A stretch of 34,208 nucleotides of DNA from the NCBI GenBank assembly GCA_023150895.1, contig JAKLJY010000091.1:1-34208 (forward strand), read 5' to 3'. Positions 25,601-32,556 of the stretch are shown one piece after another. This DNA is from Myxococcota bacterium. Lineage in GTDB: Bacteria; Myxococcota_A; Bradymonadia; UBA7976; UBA1532. The notes beneath the pieces were generated by a model. It saw nothing but the letters and a program-made list of their open reading frames with translations, ran no database searches and had not been told where the DNA came from. Numbering within the stretch: the first letter of the stretch is position 1; every line of letters starts with the position of its first letter. The position numbers were made by a program, and so were the translations under genes.

Positions 25601-27615
25601 TCGCAGTCGTCGTCGAGCCCGTTGCAGGTCTCGTCCGCCGGCCGGATCTCGCCGTCGCAGGCCAGCCAGCCGCTGCCGTCGGCCGCGCACCGCTGGCGCC
25701 CGGAGCGGCACCGGCCGACGTCCGCCGTGCCGACGGGGCCTCCGTAACACGGGCGCTCGGCACCGGGGGCGCAGGCACAGCCACCCGGCGCGTCGTCGGG
25801 CGTCCCGTCGCAGTCGTCGTCGAGCCCATTGCACGTCTCGGGGGCCGGGCCGAGCACGGCCTCGCACAGCGGGACCCCGTCGCGGCACGCCCGTTCACCG
25901 GGACCGCAGATGCCCGGCGCGCCCGACTGACAGGCCTCCCCGAGCCCCGGGGTGTCATCGTCGATCGCGCCATTGCAGTCGTCGTCGAGGCCATTGCACA
26001 GCTCGGGCGTCGGCGCCCCCGGCACCGCGTCACAGACGGACGCACCGCTGCCGTCCGCGGCACAGCGAATCAGGCCGGCGCGGACGCAGGCGCCTTCCCC
26101 GGCCGAGCAGGCCGCGCCGACGGCAAAGCCCTCGTCCGTCTCGCCATCGCAGTCGTCGTCGAGCCCGTTGCAACGCTCGGCGCCGGGTTCGCCGGCAGGC
26201 GCCTCGCAGCGCAGACCACCGTCGGCGGCGCACACGAGGCGCCCCTCGCGGGCGCACGCCCCGACACCGGCGCGGCAGACGCCTCCCCGGCCCGTCCCCT
26301 CGTCCGTCTCGCCGTCGCAGTCGTCGTCGACGTCATTGCAGCGCTCCGCGACGGGAGACCCGGGGACGGCGTCACAGCGCACGGCGCCCCGCCCGGCGTC
26401 GCAGATCCCCACCCCTTCGGCACGACAGGCCCCGGTGCCGACCGCACACGCCTCCCCGGCGCCCGGCAGGTCGGCGGCCTCGTCGACGAGGCCGTCGCAA
26501 TCGTCGTCCTGTCCGTTGCACGCCTCGGGCCGAGGACGCACTTCGCCTTCACACGGGCCAAAGGCCGCCCCGTCGGCCAGACACGTCCACTCGCCGCCGC
26601 GGCAGACGCCGACGCCCTCGGTCCCGAGGGGGCCGCCGTAACACGCGGCGTGCTCGCCCGGCGCGCAATCGCACCCGCCGGGCAGGTCGAGCACATCGGC
26701 GGCGTCCGTGAGCCCGTCGCAGTCGTCGTCGAGGCGGTTGCACGCTTCGGGTCCGGGCAGCCCCTGGTCGACGCAGGCCCCGAGGCGACCGCCGTCGCAG
26801 GTCCGCAAGCCGGTGTGGCAACGCCCGATCCCCGCGGTGCCCTCCGGTCCGTCGTAACAGGGCTCGGAGAGCACGAGCCCGTCCGGCGCATCGTCCGTGA
26901 GGCCGTTGCAGTCGTCGTCCACCCCGTTGCACTGCTCGTCCGTCGGCTCGACGACGGACGCGCAGGTGAGCATCGCGTCGATGCAGAGGACGAGCCCGGC
27001 ACCGCACGCCCCCGGGAGTCCGGTCGGGCAGCCCGCGCCGGCGTCGAGGGGGTCGTCGTCGATTCGACCATCGCAGTCGTCGTCGAGGCCATTGCAGATC
27101 TCGAACGACGGCACGCACGGCGCAGCGTCGGCTCCTGGCGCGCCTGCGTCCGGGAACGGCTCCGCGTCCGCCACCGGCGCCCCGTCCGTCCCGGGCGAAG
27201 CGTCCCCCGATGGCGCCCCGTCGCGCGCGGGCGCAGCGTCCCCCGGCGATGAGCCACCGTCGACCCGCGGGCCGTTCGCGTCGACCGGTTCGACTCGGGC
27301 ATCCGGTTTGCCGGGACGGGCATCGGCGGCCGGCACGGCGGCATCGCCCGCGATGGGCGCGGCGTCGGGGAGCGTCCCCCCGCTGGCGTCCGTCCCGGGC
27401 TCGATCCGGGCGTCGCCGACGGCTCCCCCACCGGCGGCCGAGGCGTCGAGCGGCGCGGTCGCGTCCATCGGGCCCTCGCCGGCGGCATCGGTCTTCTGAC
27501 CGCCGGCTCCGGCGCCGCCGCCGTCGGCCGGTGTCCCGCAGGCCCAGAGCCCCACCGCGAGCGCGGCACCGATCCACCGTCGCCCCTCAGAACCGCGCCG
27601 AAGCGTCCGTCGCAT
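22636..27615 (-). CDS. Giant MopE-repeat lipoprotein with fibrinogen-like and other C-terminal domains
   Basis: A 1659-residue secreted lipoprotein. The ATG at 27615 has GGAG nearby and gives RRTLRRGSEGRRWIGAALAV followed by lipobox LWAC (Cys26). Residues about 27-165 are a Gly/Pro/Asp/Ala linker. Twelve C-N-x-x-D-D-D-C-D/N-type motifs with Asp-rich ends (about 172-850, spacing near 60 residues) match the MopE metal-binding repeat. A fibrinogen-like domain follows (about 855-1070; VYRVQPAGAGGAVYDVFCDQ then NGGWTLVG). Next are two alpha/beta segments beginning IGVLGADVTGALRAAGFSAE and PDVLVCGASARDAQAFI, resembling class I glutamine-amidotransferase or ThuA-like folds. The last 115 residues, with ANGVDWYFAGSPSWGF and RLCWQT, form a separate Cys-containing domain of a lectin-like look. 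A Ca or Cu/Fe-binding adhesin is likely, but no enzyme function is proven. Confidence 0.9.
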   Translation of the reverse strand: MRRTLRRGSEGRRWIGAALAVGLWACGTPADGGGAGAGGQKTDAAGEGPMDATAPLDASAAGGGAVGDARIEPGTDASGGTLPDAAPIAGDAAVPAADARPGKPDARVEPVDANGPRVDGGSSPGDAAPARDGAPSGDASPGTDGAPVADAEPFPDAGAPGADAAPCVPSFEICNGLDDDCDGRIDDDPLDAGAGCPTGLPGACGAGLVLCIDAMLTCASVVEPTDEQCNGVDDDCNGLTDDAPDGLVLSEPCYDGPEGTAGIGRCHTGLRTCDGGRLGACVDQGLPGPEACNRLDDDCDGLTDAADVLDLPGGCDCAPGEHAACYGGPLGTEGVGVCRGGEWTCLADGAAFGPCEGEVRPRPEACNGQDDDCDGLVDEAADLPGAGEACAVGTGACRAEGVGICDAGRGAVRCDAVPGSPVAERCNDVDDDCDGETDEGTGRGGVCRAGVGACAREGRLVCAADGGLRCEAPAGEPGAERCNGLDDDCDGETDEGFAVGAACSAGEGACVRAGLIRCAADGSGASVCDAVPGAPTPELCNGLDDDCNGAIDDDTPGLGEACQSGAPGICGPGERACRDGVPLCEAVLGPAPETCNGLDDDCDGTPDDAPGGCACAPGAERPCYGGPVGTADVGRCRSGRQRCAADGSGWLACDGEIRPADETCNGLDDDCDARVDDVADAGLDCSAGLGACSRNGVFVCDAATGALVCSARPGAPAAETCNLIDDDCDGTADDGPIAGTGGACATGLPGVCGAGTLTCMAGAIRCVGAVAPGAQAERCNGLDDDCDGAADDDPVDAGVACSIEQGGCAAVGVTVCQGGNQLVCNAQPGVPSREICDGRDNDCDGQADEQLDCTVYRSCLDALVRGARANGVYRVQPAGAGGAVYDVFCDQSTDNGGWTLVGSALNVALDDVRGAWHPDLTTMGPVAARTSVWDGLRPLGEQFDVRFACRDAPSADDAPLTVDLSFYRVPWYAQITAGTDAETCFLPGETALPLAPARRNNLTGALLPRGNQYDYGYAEGEDACDAPDDFAIDFDDRGKDSLQSDGTDWGEDDNARKCGRSGLAGGQWMLLVRERRRIGVLGADVTGALRAAGFSAEALPWNAETAARLTPETYETLFIGRYTAAWGVVTEAVTTALRRFSRYGGNLVTESDGLALFGQGYAPTFRAAAGAVAPLGFSAYQTGAGEVRGANTPVLPAVVQDPLLADLPVPFRAGGGTETFHTLLPVGGGAPADTRLTTVATFSGNGTPAFPNGSLTAIARGRRCGGNLIHSTFDWGDAPDDPNVRLLARNLVAESVRPPSAALEDTCREPLRPDVLVCGASARDAQAFIRGGSPLRVVAGCAPDARTQAMLVTRGGLASLNAAVVRTYLAGGGIVITEQGNSDEIYNWAFDAFTVQAPVRSGACRDNVMPAVQAGLFDPFWEENRFEATPGGDTGCGYDVSAFPGLVPLGGPMAGVITLGYRDLPGRGRVWVVESDWSENDGALSAASAGLMHHMITHGPRPLTMNGIQHALDPDALAAGGFEPCYQGGYDSGRLLFDVQQACDQGVLMLACRPTGALTWQLGAMAARADVLFDVGAAADAVHPANGVDWYFAGSPSWGFAPTGAGVNRAPCDTSAGSPDDRLCWQTGNNTLNRGGRCGAATGLGAGWERVVFERPGGL
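25070..27100 (-). repeat. Twelve MopE-type metal-binding repeats
   Basis: The repeats lie at about 27056-27100, 26905-26932, 26707-26745, 26480-26523, 26300-26345, 26131-26175, 25955-26000, 25795-25838, 25578-25630, 25420-25460, 25239-25283 and 25070-25115. Each encodes Cys-Asn/Asp-x-x-Asp-Asp/Asn-Asp-Cys-Asp/Asn plus an acidic tail. On the plus strand most show GCAGTCGTCGTC, so conservation extends to the DNA, suggesting repeated duplication or conversion. Confidence 0.9.
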
Positions 27616-27724
27616 GCCGACTCCGCCGTCATCTTCGTTCCCTTGCGAGTGTAGCGCTCCGCGTCCCGGGGAGCAGCCCACACGCGCGACGCGCACGACG
27701 GTTTCCCGCCCGCGCACCGGCGGC

Positions 27725-27730
27725 GATACT
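27725..27730 (+). promoter_or_regulatory. Candidate maf -10 element (leaderless geometry)
   Basis: GATACT matches four of six consensus positions and ends exactly six bases before the maf ATG at 27737. The -35 position 17 bases upstream is only TTCCCG, a poor match. No Shine-Dalgarno is visible. Intergenic gap with the divergent MopE gene is 121 bases. Confidence 0.35.
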
Positions 27731-27736
27731 GCGGCC

Positions 27737-28330
27737 ATGTACACCCTCGTCCTCTGTTCGACCGCCACCCATCGCGCCACCCTCCTGCGCCGCCTCCGCG
27801 TTCCATTCGAGACCGCGCGGCCCGATTTCGACGAGACCGGCGCGGAGGCCCTGCCGGCCCCGGAGATGGCGCTGACCTACGCCGTCGGCAAAGCGCGGGC
27901 CGTCGCCCCCCGATTCAAGGGGCGAAACGCCCTCCTGCTCGCCGCCGATCAGACCCCGGAAATCGACGGCGAGGTTCTGCGCAAGGCGTCGACACCCGCC
28001 GAGGCCTGCGCGCAACTCGAACGCCTCGCCGGTCGCGAACACGCCCTCCACACGGCCACCGTGCTCCTCGACGCGGACTCCGGGCGGTTCGAACACGTCC
28101 TCACGACGGTCCGCCTCCGGATGCGCGCACTGTCCCCGGCACAGATTGCCCGCTACGTCGCCGCAGACGACCCCGTCGGCTCGGCGGGCGGTTACACGCT
28201 CGAGGGTCTCGGGGTCGCCTTGTTCGAGGCCATCGACGGGCAGGACGACTCGGCCATCGTCGGCCTCCCGCTCATTGCCGTGACGGCGCTGCTCGCGCGT
28301 TTCGGCATAGATCCGCTGGGGAGCCCCTGA
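27737..28330 (+). CDS. maf: Maf/YceF-family nucleoside triphosphate pyrophosphatase
   Basis: A 197-residue cytoplasmic enzyme that hydrolyses non-canonical or surplus NTPs to NMP and pyrophosphate. The ATG at 27737 opens YTLVLCSTATHRATLLRR, the conserved first strand and substrate loop. RPDFDETG (28-35) and the catalytic acid region AADQTPEIDG (69-78; Asp71) follow, with RKAST next to it. Near the end GGYTLEGLG and DDSAIVGLPL are the family's signature, so the enzyme looks complete. In place of the usual SDQ the motif starts AADQ, a tolerated change. It diverges from the MopE lipoprotein and ends 14 bases before the aminotransferase gene, so these two are probably one operon. Confidence 0.92.
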   Translation: MYTLVLCSTATHRATLLRRLRVPFETARPDFDETGAEALPAPEMALTYAVGKARAVAPRFKGRNALLLAADQTPEIDGEVLRKASTPAEACAQLERLAGREHALHTATVLLDADSGRFEHVLTTVRLRMRALSPAQIARYVAADDPVGSAGGYTLEGLGVALFEAIDGQDDSAIVGLPLIAVTALLARFGIDPLGSP

Positions 28331-28344
28331 TAGCCTGCGCCGCC

Positions 28345-29655
28345 ATGCACAGCCACCCCGAGTCGTCCCCCGCCCCGCTCGCCGGCCCGCCGGCCGGCCC
28401 GGGCGCGTTCCGCACCGTCCCGCGTACGGGCGTCATCTTCGTCATGACCGAGGCCGCCCGCCACGGCTACACCCCCGGCAATACCGAGTGGGCGAACCTG
28501 GGGCAGGGTCAGCCCGAGGCCGGCACCCTGCCGGGCGCGCCCGCGCGCATCGAAGGCGTCGACATCGACCCCGCGGACCTCGAGTACGCCCCGGTGCCCG
28601 GCATCTGGGAGCTGCGCGAGGCCGTCGCCGGTCACTACAACCGCCTCTACCGGCGCGGTATGCCCTCGCAGTACAGCGCCGAGAACGTCTGCATCTCCGG
28701 CGGCGGACGCGTCGCGCTCGCCCGCACGGCGGCGGCCTTGGGGGAGATCAACCTCGGGCACTTTCTCCCGGACTACACGGCCTACGAAGAGCTCCTGAGC
28801 GTCTTCCGGCTGTTCTCCCCCATCCCCATCCTGCTCGACCCGTACCGCGGCTACGACTTCTCGCTGCGCGAGCTCGAGCGCGAGATTGCGGGACGTGGCC
28901 TGTCCGCCGTCTTGCTCTCGAACCCGTGCAACCCGACGGGCAAGGTCATTTTCGGCGACGAGCTCAACGGCTGGTGCAGTGTCGCACGGCGCCTCGACTG
29001 CACCCTGCTCATCGACGAGTTCTACAGCCACTATGTCTGGAACGACGCCGCGTTCGACGGCCCGCCGATGGTCAGCGCCGCCCGGTACGTCGAGGACGTC
29101 GACTCCGATCCGGTCATCTTCTTCGACGGCCTGACCAAGAACTGGCGCTACCCGGGGTGGCGCGTCGCCTGGACGCTCGGCCCAAAGAGCGCCATCAACA
29201 CCATCGCGAGCGCCGGCAGCTTCCTGGACGGGGGCGGCTCCCGTCCCCTGCAGCGCGCCGCCATTCCGCTGCTGAACGACGAGGACGTCCTCGCCGAGAC
29301 GCGGGCGCTGCGTCAGGTCTTCCGCCGCAAGCGCGACCTCGCCCTGCGGCGCCTGAACGCCATGGGTGTCCACGTCGACCGCGAGCCCGAGGGCACCTTC
29401 TACGTCTGGGGCGACGTCCGCGACCTGCCGCCGCCGCTGAACACCGGCATGGGTCTCTTCCGGCGCATGCTCGAGGAGAAGGTCATCTGCGTGCCGGGCG
29501 AGTTCTTCGACGTCAACCCCGGCCGGCGGCGGGCACAGCGCGGGGCGAGCCGCTTCGCGAGTCACGTGCGATTCAGCTTCGGCCCGGAGGAGCACGCCGT
29601 CACCACCGGCCTCGACCGTCTGGCGGCGGTTCTCAAGGCCGCATCGAAAGGCTGA
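28345..29655 (+). CDS. Class I/II PLP-dependent aminotransferase
   Basis: A 436-residue fold-type I aminotransferase. The ATG at 28345 is the start, and TAGCCT eight bases before it (28331-28336) is a weak -10 candidate. Fold-I marks include SNPCNPTGKVI (192-202; Asn196), the Asp of LLIDEFYSHY (Asp224) with Tyr227, the Schiff-base Lys265 in FDGLTKNWRYPGWRVAW, and Arg273. The motif set matches the aspartate/alanine and kynurenine aminotransferase branch. The substrate cannot be read from it. A Pro-rich N-terminal extension of about 20 residues precedes the enzyme. The next gene starts two bases after the stop, so it is in the same operon. A biosynthetic or catabolic amino-acid role is likely. 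Confidence 0.92.
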   Translation: MHSHPESSPAPLAGPPAGPGAFRTVPRTGVIFVMTEAARHGYTPGNTEWANLGQGQPEAGTLPGAPARIEGVDIDPADLEYAPVPGIWELREAVAGHYNRLYRRGMPSQYSAENVCISGGGRVALARTAAALGEINLGHFLPDYTAYEELLSVFRLFSPIPILLDPYRGYDFSLRELEREIAGRGLSAVLLSNPCNPTGKVIFGDELNGWCSVARRLDCTLLIDEFYSHYVWNDAAFDGPPMVSAARYVEDVDSDPVIFFDGLTKNWRYPGWRVAWTLGPKSAINTIASAGSFLDGGGSRPLQRAAIPLLNDEDVLAETRALRQVFRRKRDLALRRLNAMGVHVDREPEGTFYVWGDVRDLPPPLNTGMGLFRRMLEEKVICVPGEFFDVNPGRRRAQRGASRFASHVRFSFGPEEHAVTTGLDRLAAVLKAASKG

Positions 29656-29657
29656 GC

Positions 29658-29840
29658 GTGCGCGCCCCGGTCATCGCTCTGCTGATCAATGCCGGCCTGC
29701 TCTACGCCGTCTTCAGCCTGTATTACTGGCTGGTGGGGCCCGAGCTGTCGAAGTGGGAGGCCATCGGCCTGATCGCCGCCGGGGCGTTCGTGGGGCAGTT
29801 CTTCCCGATGTTCCCCGCCCGCTTCCGGATCGGCCGGTGA
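29658..29840 (+). CDS. Small two-helix membrane protein
   Basis: A 60-residue protein opening with a GTG at 29658, two bases after the aminotransferase stop. Two hydrophobic segments are visible: VIALLINAGLLYAVFSLYYW (5-24) and AIGLIAAGAFVGQFFPMF (35-52), separated by the charged turn PELSKWE. The C-terminal tail FPARFRIGR is basic, which puts it in the cytoplasm by the positive-inside rule, so both ends are likely inside. No known domain is recognised. Translational coupling with the aminotransferase gene is probable, and the following Cys-motif gene begins five bases later. It could be an accessory or anchoring protein. Confidence 0.65.
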   Translation: MRAPVIALLINAGLLYAVFSLYYWLVGPELSKWEAIGLIAAGAFVGQFFPMFPARFRIGR

Positions 29841-29844
29841 ACCC

Positions 29845-30255
29845 GTGAGCGGGCCCGTCGCGCCGGTCACACCACCACCCTGCTGGCAGTGCTGCGCGCC
29901 GTTCACGTTCGACGCGTGGCTCGACGCGCTCGTCGACTGGTGGGCGGCGGTGAATGTCGTGCGCCTGGCCTGCCCGGCCTGCTCCGCGGTCGAAGACGTC
30001 GCTCTCGAAACCGACGCGTTCGAGCGCGGCTACGTCTACGCCGCGGGCACCGCCCACTTCGCCGGCATGGAACGCCATTCCCTGCCGGGTCTGGCAATCC
30101 GGGGGTGTGCGACGCACCTTGAGGTCACGCTCGGCGGGCGCTCCCGGTCGCTGCCCCGTCGGGACCCGCCGAAGACAGTGACCGACCCCGCGGCCGCCGA
30201 GGCGAAGCCCGTCAGCAGCAGGTCGGGCCGCAGCACGCGCCGGCGGCGGGCTTGA
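29845..30255 (+). CDS. Small Cys-motif (zinc-ribbon-like) protein
   Basis: A 136-residue protein from a GTG at 29845. It has two Cys pairs, CWQC (13-16) and CPAC (43-46), that could bind zinc in a ribbon fold, here separated by a Trp-rich stretch ([20 protein letters not shown]). The middle ([20 protein letters not shown]) has a likely beta region, and [17 protein letters not shown] follows. The last 25 residues are Ser/Arg-rich and probably disordered. No signal peptide or membrane segment was found. It overlaps the end of the convergent arsM gene by 44 bases. The function is unknown; a protein-protein or nucleic-acid contact role is a guess. It follows the small membrane protein by four bases, so it is likely in the same operon. 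Confidence 0.65.
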   Translation: MSGPVAPVTPPPCWQCCAPFTFDAWLDALVDWWAAVNVVRLACPACSAVEDVALETDAFERGYVYAAGTAHFAGMERHSLPGLAIRGCATHLEVTLGGRSRSLPRRDPPKTVTDPAAAEAKPVSSRSGRSTRRRRA

Positions 30256-31060
30256 CGGCCTCGATGGTGGCCGAGGCGACGTAATCCTCGACGCCCGAGC
30301 CCGGCAGCCACTCGCGAATGAACGACCGGCTCTCGGGGTTGACGTCGACCCGGATGCCACGAAAGCCGGCCCCGCGCAGCAGACCCTCGAGCGTCGCCAC
30401 CGTCGCGGCCCCGGAGACGCAGCCGGTCAACGCGGCGACGTCGTTCGCGAGCGCCGGGGGCAACTCGGCGAGCATCACGACGTCCGAGATGGCGAGCCGC
30501 CCGCCGGGCCTGAGCACCCGGAACGCGTCGCGGAAGACCGCTGCCTTGTCGGGACTCAGGTTGATGACACAGTTCGAGATGATGACGTCGACCGTCGCGT
30601 CGGCGACGGGCAGGTGCTCGATCTCACCGAGCCGGAACTCGACGTTCGTCGCCTCGACGCTGCGCGCGTTGGCGCGGGCGCGCGAGACCATGTCCGGGGT
30701 CATGTCGACGCCGATGACCCGCCCTTCCGGGCCGACCTGCCGCGCGGCGAGGAAGCAGTCGATGCCGCCCCCGGCGCCGAGGTCGACGACCGTCTCGCCC
30801 GGCTTCAACGCTGCGATGGCCTGGGGGTTGCCGCAGCCGAGGCCGAGGTTTGCGTCGTCGGGGATCACGGCGAGCTCGTCGGCGGAGTACCCGAGCGCGA
30901 GGCTCTTGTCCCCGCCGGGGCTGCAGCATCCCGGTGCGCAGGCGGTCGTCCCGGCCGAGCGCGCGACGATGGCGTACTGCTCGCGAACGGCCTGGCGGAC
31001 GGCGTCGTGTCGGTCGGCCTCGGGGGCGTTCGTGACCGTGGTCGGGTTCGGTTCAGTCAT
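30212..31060 (-). CDS. arsM: Arsenite S-adenosylmethionine methyltransferase
   Basis: A 282-residue enzyme that adds methyl groups to trivalent arsenic, giving less retained or volatile species. The ATG at 31060 is used, and GAGGAG within the last arsR codons (31068-31073) serves as its Shine-Dalgarno. The SAM motif is [16 protein letters not shown] (91-106) with GVDMT (117-121). The As(III)-binding Cys are in place: Cys45/46 (CAPGCC), Cys76 (GLGCGNP), Cys164 (SNCVINL) and Cys214 (TGCVSGA), matching the four Cys known from CmArsM. An extra Cys-rich tail ([10 protein letters not shown]) ends the protein and could hand arsenic to the active site. It lies four bases after arsR, so it should be induced by arsenite. 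No arsB, acr3 or arsC gene is in the window. Confidence 0.95.
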   Translation of the reverse strand: MTEPNPTTVTNAPEADRHDAVRQAVREQYAIVARSAGTTACAPGCCSPGGDKSLALGYSADELAVIPDDANLGLGCGNPQAIAALKPGETVVDLGAGGGIDCFLAARQVGPEGRVIGVDMTPDMVSRARANARSVEATNVEFRLGEIEHLPVADATVDVIISNCVINLSPDKAAVFRDAFRVLRPGGRLAISDVVMLAELPPALANDVAALTGCVSGAATVATLEGLLRGAGFRGIRVDVNPESRSFIREWLPGSGVEDYVASATIEAVKPAAGACCGPTCC

Positions 31061-31064
31061 CGTC

Positions 31065-31448
31065 TCACTCCTCTTTCGCCTTTTCCCCGGCCGGCCGGGA
31101 CGCACCGGCGCAGCCGCTCAGCGCATCGAGCAACGCGCTCAGACGCCGAAGCGCCGCCGGCTCGACGCAGTAGCACGTCCGTGGACCGTCGATCTCTCCG
31201 CGCACGAGGCCGGCGTCCTTCAGGATCTTCAGGTGCTGTGAAACCGTCGACTGCGCCAACGGCAATTCGTCGACGATGTCGCCGCAGATGCAGGCGTTCT
31301 TGCGTACGAGCAGCCGAAGGATCCTGACCCGCGCGGGGTGCCCGAGCGCCTTGGCGAGCGCGGCGAACTCAGCGTCGGCGATCGCGTCGTCGGGCATCCC
31401 GTCGATGGGGTCGCGGGGCGGAGGGCAGCACGGCGGGGTGTCGCTCAT
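31065..31448 (-). CDS. arsR: ArsR-family arsenic-responsive repressor
   Basis: A 127-residue winged-helix repressor that leaves DNA on binding As(III). The recognition region [20 protein letters not shown] (66-85) is typical of ArsR/SmtB proteins, and the core [15 protein letters not shown] precedes it. Cys are found at positions 7 and 8 (PPCCPPP), 53 and 55 (ACICGD), and about 92 and 94 (TCYC). The N-terminal Cys pair plus the CxC in the same region recalls the Corynebacterium-type site, with the classic ELCVCDL site of E. coli also partly mimicked, so the ligand set is uncertain. It is the first gene of arsR-arsM. Its ATG lies in an operator-like palindrome, so autorepression is expected. 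No Shine-Dalgarno precedes the ATG. Confidence 0.94.
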   Translation of the reverse strand: MSDTPPCCPPPRDPIDGMPDDAIADAEFAALAKALGHPARVRILRLLVRKNACICGDIVDELPLAQSTVSQHLKILKDAGLVRGEIDGPRTCYCVEPAALRRLSALLDALSGCAGASRPAGEKAKEE

Positions 31449-31485
31449 CGTCGATGAACGATATACCCCTTTGGCCGACCGTCAA
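31445..31485 (-). promoter_or_regulatory. arsR promoter with overlapping ArsR-type operator
   Basis: On the minus strand TTGACG (31485-31480) and TATCGT (31463-31458) are 16 bases apart, a good sigma-70 match. Two overlapping inverted repeats cover the -10 end and the start codon: ATCGT-N6-ACGAT (31447-31462) and TCATCG-T-CGATGA (31445-31457). Transcription would begin about two to three bases before the ATG at 31448. Bound ArsR would therefore block the promoter and start codon together. Confidence 0.55.
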
Positions 31486-31524
31486 CCGGAAACGAAAGCC
31501 GGCGGGCGTTACGGCGACATGCTC

Positions 31525-32556
31525 CTAACGGCAACAGCGGAACCCGACGTCCGGGCCGCGGTAGCCGGCCGCCGCGCGGACCGTCGCCCGGCAGACGACG
31601 TCCTCGGCGCGGTGTTGCTCGGCGATCAGACGCCAGCCGCCGCCGACGTATTGGTCACCGCCCCCTGCCGCCCACTCCCAGAGGTTGCCCGTCAGGTCGA
31701 ACACGCCCTCCGGGCTCTGGCAGCGCGGGAACGTCCCCGTCGGCGCCTCGCTCGCCACGCCCGAGCCGGGTGCGCTGTAGGCCTGCTGGACGTTGCAGGC
31801 GCCGGCGTCGAACTCCGAGCCGAACGTCCAGTCCCGCTCACCCCCGCCACAGGCCGCGATGAGCTCGTCGGCCGTGCAGAGCCGCCACCCGATGCGACCG
31901 CAGGCGGCCTCGGCCTCGGCCGCGGAGACGGCGTGCCACGGGCGAACCCCCGGGAGGCTGCACGCGTCGGCCGGGTTGGGCGGCGCGACGGGTCCGCCCT
32001 GCACCGGCTCAGCACCCGGAAAGGCCGCCGTCGCGGTCGCCAGGGGGTGGCTCGCCTCGTAGCGGAAGATTTCCAGCCCGCCGATCCGGACGGTCTGCGG
32101 CGCGCGAGCGCAGGTCAGCGGCGTCGTGACATCCGGGCCCATGTCCGGCTCCGGGGGCGGCGGGGGGGCGGCGTCCAGCGTCGGCTCGTCCGCTGCATCC
32201 GGGGTCTGCGGCTCGTCATCGGATCCGGCATCCCGGGGCGGCCTGAGCGTCCAGGCGTCGGCGTCGGGCGCCGGCGGCGGGCGGGGCGCGGCCGTCGGCG
32301 CGGCGGTGGGCGGGGCGACGGCCGCGTCCGGCTCGACGTCGATGAAACCCGGGCGTCCCTGGCCGCAGAGACACGAGCCGAAGACCTGTTCTGCGCCGCA
32401 CGTCGCGGTGCTCGAGCGCCCGTCGTCGCACGTGCAGGGCTTGACCTCACCGAAGTTGCACGGGCGGCCGTCGAGGTCGTCGTCGAGCCCGGGGTTCGGA
32501 TCGCACCCGGCAAGACCCGCGGCGACGAGCAACACGGACAGGCGACGTGGACTCAC
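31525..32556 (-). CDS. Lipoprotein with FGE-sulfatase-type (SUMF1-like) fold
   Basis: A 343-residue lipoprotein. The GTG at 32556 overlaps the trypsin-like gene's stop (GTGA) and starts SPRRLSVLLVAAGLAGC, with lipobox LAGC (Cys18). A Cys-containing segment, then a Pro/Asp/Ala linker, separate it from the C-terminal domain (about 175-343). There CTADELIAACGGGERDWTFG, GVFDLTGNLWEWA, and GPDVGFRCC read as the formylglycine-generating-enzyme fold. The two Cys that make FGE active (in human SUMF1, the SFMCHRSYC region) have no equivalents; only one Cys aligned nearby (DVVCRAT). A non-catalytic binding role is therefore more likely. It is in one operon with the protease upstream. The arsR gene begins downstream, 76 bases past the TAG. 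Confidence 0.87.
   Translation of the reverse strand: MSPRRLSVLLVAAGLAGCDPNPGLDDDLDGRPCNFGEVKPCTCDDGRSSTATCGAEQVFGSCLCGQGRPGFIDVEPDAAVAPPTAAPTAAPRPPPAPDADAWTLRPPRDAGSDDEPQTPDAADEPTLDAAPPPPPEPDMGPDVTTPLTCARAPQTVRIGGLEIFRYEASHPLATATAAFPGAEPVQGGPVAPPNPADACSLPGVRPWHAVSAAEAEAACGRIGWRLCTADELIAACGGGERDWTFGSEFDAGACNVQQAYSAPGSGVASEAPTGTFPRCQSPEGVFDLTGNLWEWAAGGGDQYVGGGWRLIAEQHRAEDVVCRATVRAAAGYRGPDVGFRCCR

Noticed and set aside
25070-27100. The repeated GCAGTCGTCGTC blocks as a CRISPR array
   Set aside because: The spacing is about 180 bases, the copies are in frame inside one gene, and they encode the MopE motif.
24865-27252. 795-residue plus-strand reading frame opposite the MopE repeats
   Set aside because: Reads as an Ala/Val repeat that mirrors the MopE repeat; the minus strand has lipobox and repeat motifs.
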